From Haloarcula marismortui ATCC 43049 (GTDB lineage Archaea; Halobacteriota; Halobacteria; Halobacteriales; Haloarculaceae), in the NCBI RefSeq assembly GCF_000011085.1, contig NC_006395.1:346555-410554 (forward strand): DNA of 64,000 bases. Reading direction: 5' to 3'. Below, piece by piece: positions 61,382 to 64,000 of the stretch (position 1 is its first letter; every line of letters begins with the position of its first letter). The translations under genes were made by a program, and so were the position numbers. The notes beneath the pieces are model-generated. The model saw nothing but the letters and a program-made list of their open reading frames with translations, searched no databases and had not been told where the DNA came from.

Positions 61382-62624
61382 GGTCGGGATCTGGAGTCGT
61401 ACACGATTCCCGTCGTTCAGTCACTGTCAATGTCCGAAAAACCTCACCAAGTTGACCCGCGATGGCTTGCCGGTCATACTCCTCGGATACGACTCGATGT
61501 CCATCTTGACCCATCGCCACCCGCTTTTCGGGGTTTTCGAGGAGGGTTTCAATCGCTACCGCAATACTTTCTGGGTCGGGTTCCGTGTGGATCCCTACGT
61601 CTGTATCCGTTGTGAACCGCTTGATTTCCCCCCGCCCGGTGACAACGACGGGTAGCGAGCAGGCCATGTACTCGTACAGCTTCGTGGGTATTGCATAGTC
61701 CAGTTCTGGACTGTCTTTTATTGGGGCCAAGCCGACAGTTGCACTGTCGAGGATCTCCGGGATTCGTTCACGGTCCACCAGTCCAACAAATTCGACGCGG
61801 TCTTCAAGCCCAAGTCGTTCTGTCACACTCTTGAGCCGAGACACCTCGTCCCCGTCGCCGACCAACTGAAGCAAGGCGTTGTCACTTGAAACGTGTTGCA
61901 TTGCCCGGATACACGGTTCAAGTGCCTGTGCACTCCCGATATTCCCGGTGTATACGATTCGCGAGTCGTTATTTTCAGGAGTCGATACCGAGGAAAACCG
62001 GTCGGTGTCAACACCGTTCGGGACGACTCGAACCCGATCCCTAAGTTCGCTGCCGTACGTGTCACCGACTGCATCTCTAAGTGTCTCAGTCGTTACCGTA
62101 ATGCGATCAGCCGAGTGTAACGCGAGACGCTGGAACGTGCGGCCGGCCTTTACCAGTGGACTATCTGCTTGAATGTATCCAAGGGCGATTGAGTTCTCAA
62201 TCCACAGATCGCGGACATCGATTACCCATGGATTCCCGATGGCAGCAGCCACAAGTCCGGGGAACCCAGTAGTGATTGGCGGTGTAGATGTCATGACAAC
62301 GTCATACTGCCGGAAATTCACGACTAGCCAGAGTGCCGCATGCAGTGCGAATATAACGTAGTAGGGAAGTCGACGAAGCAGAGAGGGGTTCTCTCTCTGT
62401 GGCTGCCATGTCCACAAGCGGTGGACGATCACGCCCTCATCGCGTTCTGTCTGCTTGCGCTTCCAAGTCCGTTCGAAGTTTCCCGGTGGGTAACAGAGAG
62501 ACGGTGCCAGAACGGTCACGTTGAACTCATCACCGAGATTAACGGCTGTGTCGTGAATTCTGGATGCATTGCCGCCCTTTTCAGGCGGATACCGCTGAGA
62601 GACGATGACACAGTTAGTCGTCAT
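61374..62624 (-). CDS. Glycosyltransferase family 4
   Basis: GT-B type glycosyltransferase of 416 residues. Start MTTNCVIVSQRYPPEKGGNA is typical for a GT4 N-domain; the C-domain has RIVYTGNIGSAQALEPCIRA, LVGDGDEVSRLK and AIPTKLYEYMACSLPVVVTG with the EX7E-like site. It probably adds a sugar to a surface polysaccharide or N-glycan. Its start codon overlaps the stop of a 54-residue upstream gene (ATGA), and its end overlaps the heparinase-like gene, so three genes are linked. Confidence 0.92.
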   Translation of the reverse strand: MTTNCVIVSQRYPPEKGGNASRIHDTAVNLGDEFNVTVLAPSLCYPPGNFERTWKRKQTERDEGVIVHRLWTWQPQRENPSLLRRLPYYVIFALHAALWLVVNFRQYDVVMTSTPPITTGFPGLVAAAIGNPWVIDVRDLWIENSIALGYIQADSPLVKAGRTFQRLALHSADRITVTTETLRDAVGDTYGSELRDRVRVVPNGVDTDRFSSVSTPENNDSRIVYTGNIGSAQALEPCIRAMQHVSSDNALLQLVGDGDEVSRLKSVTERLGLEDRVEFVGLVDRERIPEILDSATVGLAPIKDSPELDYAIPTKLYEYMACSLPVVVTGRGEIKRFTTDTDVGIHTEPDPESIAVAIETLLENPEKRVAMGQDGHRVVSEEYDRQAIAGQLGEVFRTLTVTERRESCTTPDPDHD

Positions 62625-62785
62625 TGTCGTGAAGTGTGTACGTCAACTGTCTCACTGTCAGATGCTTCTCGTTCCATCTTGACGACGGTCCCGTGTCCGC
62701 TGGCCGGTCGCTGCTCATCGACATCAAACCATTGCACTGTATCCCTGACGGGGGTATTAGTATACGTCTGATACTCCTGTGCCAT
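62621..62785 (-). CDS. Small hypothetical protein coupled to glycosyltransferase
   Basis: A 54-residue frame starts MAQEYQTYTNTPVRDTVQWF and ends with SETVDVHTSRQ. Its TGA overlaps the glycosyltransferase ATG (ATGA). A TATA-like GTATATACT lies about 20 bases upstream of its ATG on the minus strand. No family is recognised. It may be a real leader gene of the glycan operon or only a short frame; the coupling and promoter speak for the former. Confidence 0.45.
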   Translation of the reverse strand: MAQEYQTYTNTPVRDTVQWFDVDEQRPASGHGTVVKMEREASDSETVDVHTSRQ

Positions 62786-63118
62786 CCTGAATCTGAATCC
62801 AGTATATACACTGCTAAAGCGTTATATGTTGACTTATCGGACGCGCACAGCCTTGAAGAAAACGGGCTGTTAGACAAAACATGGTCAAGCTATCAAAGTA
62901 CATTTTAATAAAGTATTTTGACCTGATTGGCAAACGAACAGCGTGACAGACGCAACAAGAGGGGTCCCAGTCAAATTATTCAGTTTCTCTACAGGCCACG
63001 TGAATTATCCGGTAACGGCTTCACAAATAGGATCTGGTGGATAAATCAAACCCCCAAGATCCGGGTGATTAGAATGAGTCGGCCGTGGTGAATCGCCAGA
63101 CATAGCTTGATTCCACGG
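62786..63118. other. AT-rich gap next to the insertion sequence
   Basis: About 330 bases with the promoter of the glycan operon on the left and the left end of the insertion sequence on the right. No gene seen. Confidence 0.45.
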
Positions 63119-63981
63119 CTACAGAGTCTCCTTGATGTTGTGAACGACACACATCAGAACGAGTTCACGAAACTCACCGTACCAAGTTCGCGCACGCACG
63201 GCGTCGCCGAGCGTGCGCTTGATTGTGGAGAAGACGGTCTCACACATCGCTCGTTGGCGGTATCGAGGCCCATCGATCCGCGCGTTGTGCGCGTGATCGA
63301 TGGGCCGGAACTCACGGTGTTTGATCAGGGGTCTTACGCCCTCTTCGCGGAGTTTTTCGCGTAAATCCATCCAATCGTAGCCTTTGTCGGCAGCGAGGCT
63401 GGCGAGGTCGCCCGCGTTGCGGCGGGCGACCTGCCAGCCGAGTTGCGTGTCGTGGCGTTTCTCAGTCGTACAGTGCACGTCTAGAATGGCTTGGCTTTCT
63501 GTGTCGACGAGAGCTGTCGCTTTGAGCGTCTGAACCCGGTAATTCGTCCGGCGGCAGTAGTGTTTGCTAGCGTTTTCGCGGTCGAAAAATGTCGCATCGA
63601 TAGCGGCGTGACCAGATGGCTCGTGCTCCTGCGCCGACAGGCGCAGCAGCACTCGCCAGAGTGCAGTCTTGATTCTGTCAAACCACTTGACTAGCGTGGA
63701 GTGGTCGGGGAGATCGGCCGCGTCGAGGCCGATCTCCCCGAGTATCTGTGGCATCTCACTCAGCAAATCAAGTGCTACTCGGTAGGATTTTTCCAGGTAA
63801 ACCCGCAGACAGTGCAGCGACACCACCGCATACTCGGCGAAGCCGCCACCCCCTTCGGGGGCGGCGACTTCGCCTCGCTCACCAACAGCATTTTTAGCTA
63901 ACTGGACTGCTTTCTTCGTGAAGCGGGAGATCTTCGACATAGAGCATCGGCGGTTTCCCGCTTCATACCACTAGTTCTAAC
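63069..63981. mobile_element. IS5-type insertion sequence (ends approximate)
   Basis: A transposase gene of 822 bases is flanked by weakly matching ends: TTAGAATGAGT near 63070 and, on the other strand, TTAGAACTAGT near 63981. The similarity is short and imperfect, and no clear target duplication was found, so the ends are a proposal. Confidence 0.5.
63119..63940 (-). CDS. IS5-family transposase
   Basis: DDE transposase of 273 residues, as in haloarchaeal IS5-type elements. The catalytic residues are probably D115 (HAAIDATFFDREN), D185 (AADKGYDW) and E234 (MCETVFSTIKRTLGD), with the usual Tyr/Arg spacing around the Glu. The N-terminal part (FTKKAVQLAKNAVGERGE) is basic and Gly-rich near residue 30. 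The frame is intact, so the element may be active. Confidence 0.92.
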   Translation of the reverse strand: MSKISRFTKKAVQLAKNAVGERGEVAAPEGGGGFAEYAVVSLHCLRVYLEKSYRVALDLLSEMPQILGEIGLDAADLPDHSTLVKWFDRIKTALWRVLLRLSAQEHEPSGHAAIDATFFDRENASKHYCRRTNYRVQTLKATALVDTESQAILDVHCTTEKRHDTQLGWQVARRNAGDLASLAADKGYDWMDLREKLREEGVRPLIKHREFRPIDHAHNARIDGPRYRQRAMCETVFSTIKRTLGDAVRARTWYGEFRELVLMCVVHNIKETL

Positions 63982-64000
63982 GGTCGAAACCGACGCAGTC

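Noticed and set aside
1..64000. CRISPR array or tandem repeats
   Set aside because: No regularly spaced direct repeats were seen in any gap.

Overview
The window reads as chromosome (or a large replicon) of a halophilic archaeon, most like Haloarcula. The proteins are strongly acidic. Promoters are AT-rich TATA elements about 25 nt before start codons, so many transcripts look leaderless. Lipoproteins carry twin-arginine signals with a lipobox Cys. Several gene types are halophile hallmarks: a FolC-FolP fusion, RdfA with an SMC-like ATPase, bop-activator type HTH proteins, and an archaeal fructose PTS. The genus is inferred from protein character only.

Layout. (1) 1-753: a DMT exporter cut by the left edge. 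(2) 1081-10503, minus strand: one long operon holding a sugar-type ABC importer with creatininase-like, TIM-barrel-like, enolase-superfamily, SDR, RidA and HAD enzymes; its substrate is unknown. It is divergent from an IclR regulator (11032), and two matching palindromes lie in the gap. (3) 12244-24418, plus strand: a second IclR gene, a polyamine-type ABC importer whose first permease gene has an in-frame TAA, alcohol and aldehyde dehydrogenases, an MFS carrier, a nitrilase and an HTH regulator. (4) 24990-50032: a one-carbon region with DHFR, a DmdA-like demethylase, MetF, an AstE/AspA-type hydrolase, two large FAD/GcvT dehydrogenases flanking a Rieske oxygenase, a serine/threonine dehydratase, a BCCT carrier, FolC-FolP, formate-THF ligase, a cyclodeaminase-type cyclohydrolase and FolE. 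(5) 50248-55149: two coupled lipoproteins, then RdfA and an SMC-like protein. (6) 55382-59411: a complete PTS operon. (7) 59510-62785: heparinase-like and glycosyltransferase genes with a small upstream gene, followed by an IS5-type transposase at the right edge.

How the genes work together. Region 4 makes most sense as glycine betaine (or related methylated osmolyte) uptake and stepwise demethylation. The BCCT carrier imports it, the Rieske enzyme would remove the first methyl, and the two dimethylglycine/sarcosine dehydrogenase-like flavoproteins would pass the remaining methyls to tetrahydrofolate. MetF, the cyclohydrolase and formate-THF ligase would then interconvert or burn the C1 units, while FolE, FolC-FolP and DHFR supply the cofactor. 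The dehydratase could send serine made from glycine plus C1 to pyruvate. A Rieske reductase, serine hydroxymethyltransferase and FolD are not in the window, so the full route is inference.

No rRNA, tRNA or CRISPR array was recognised.
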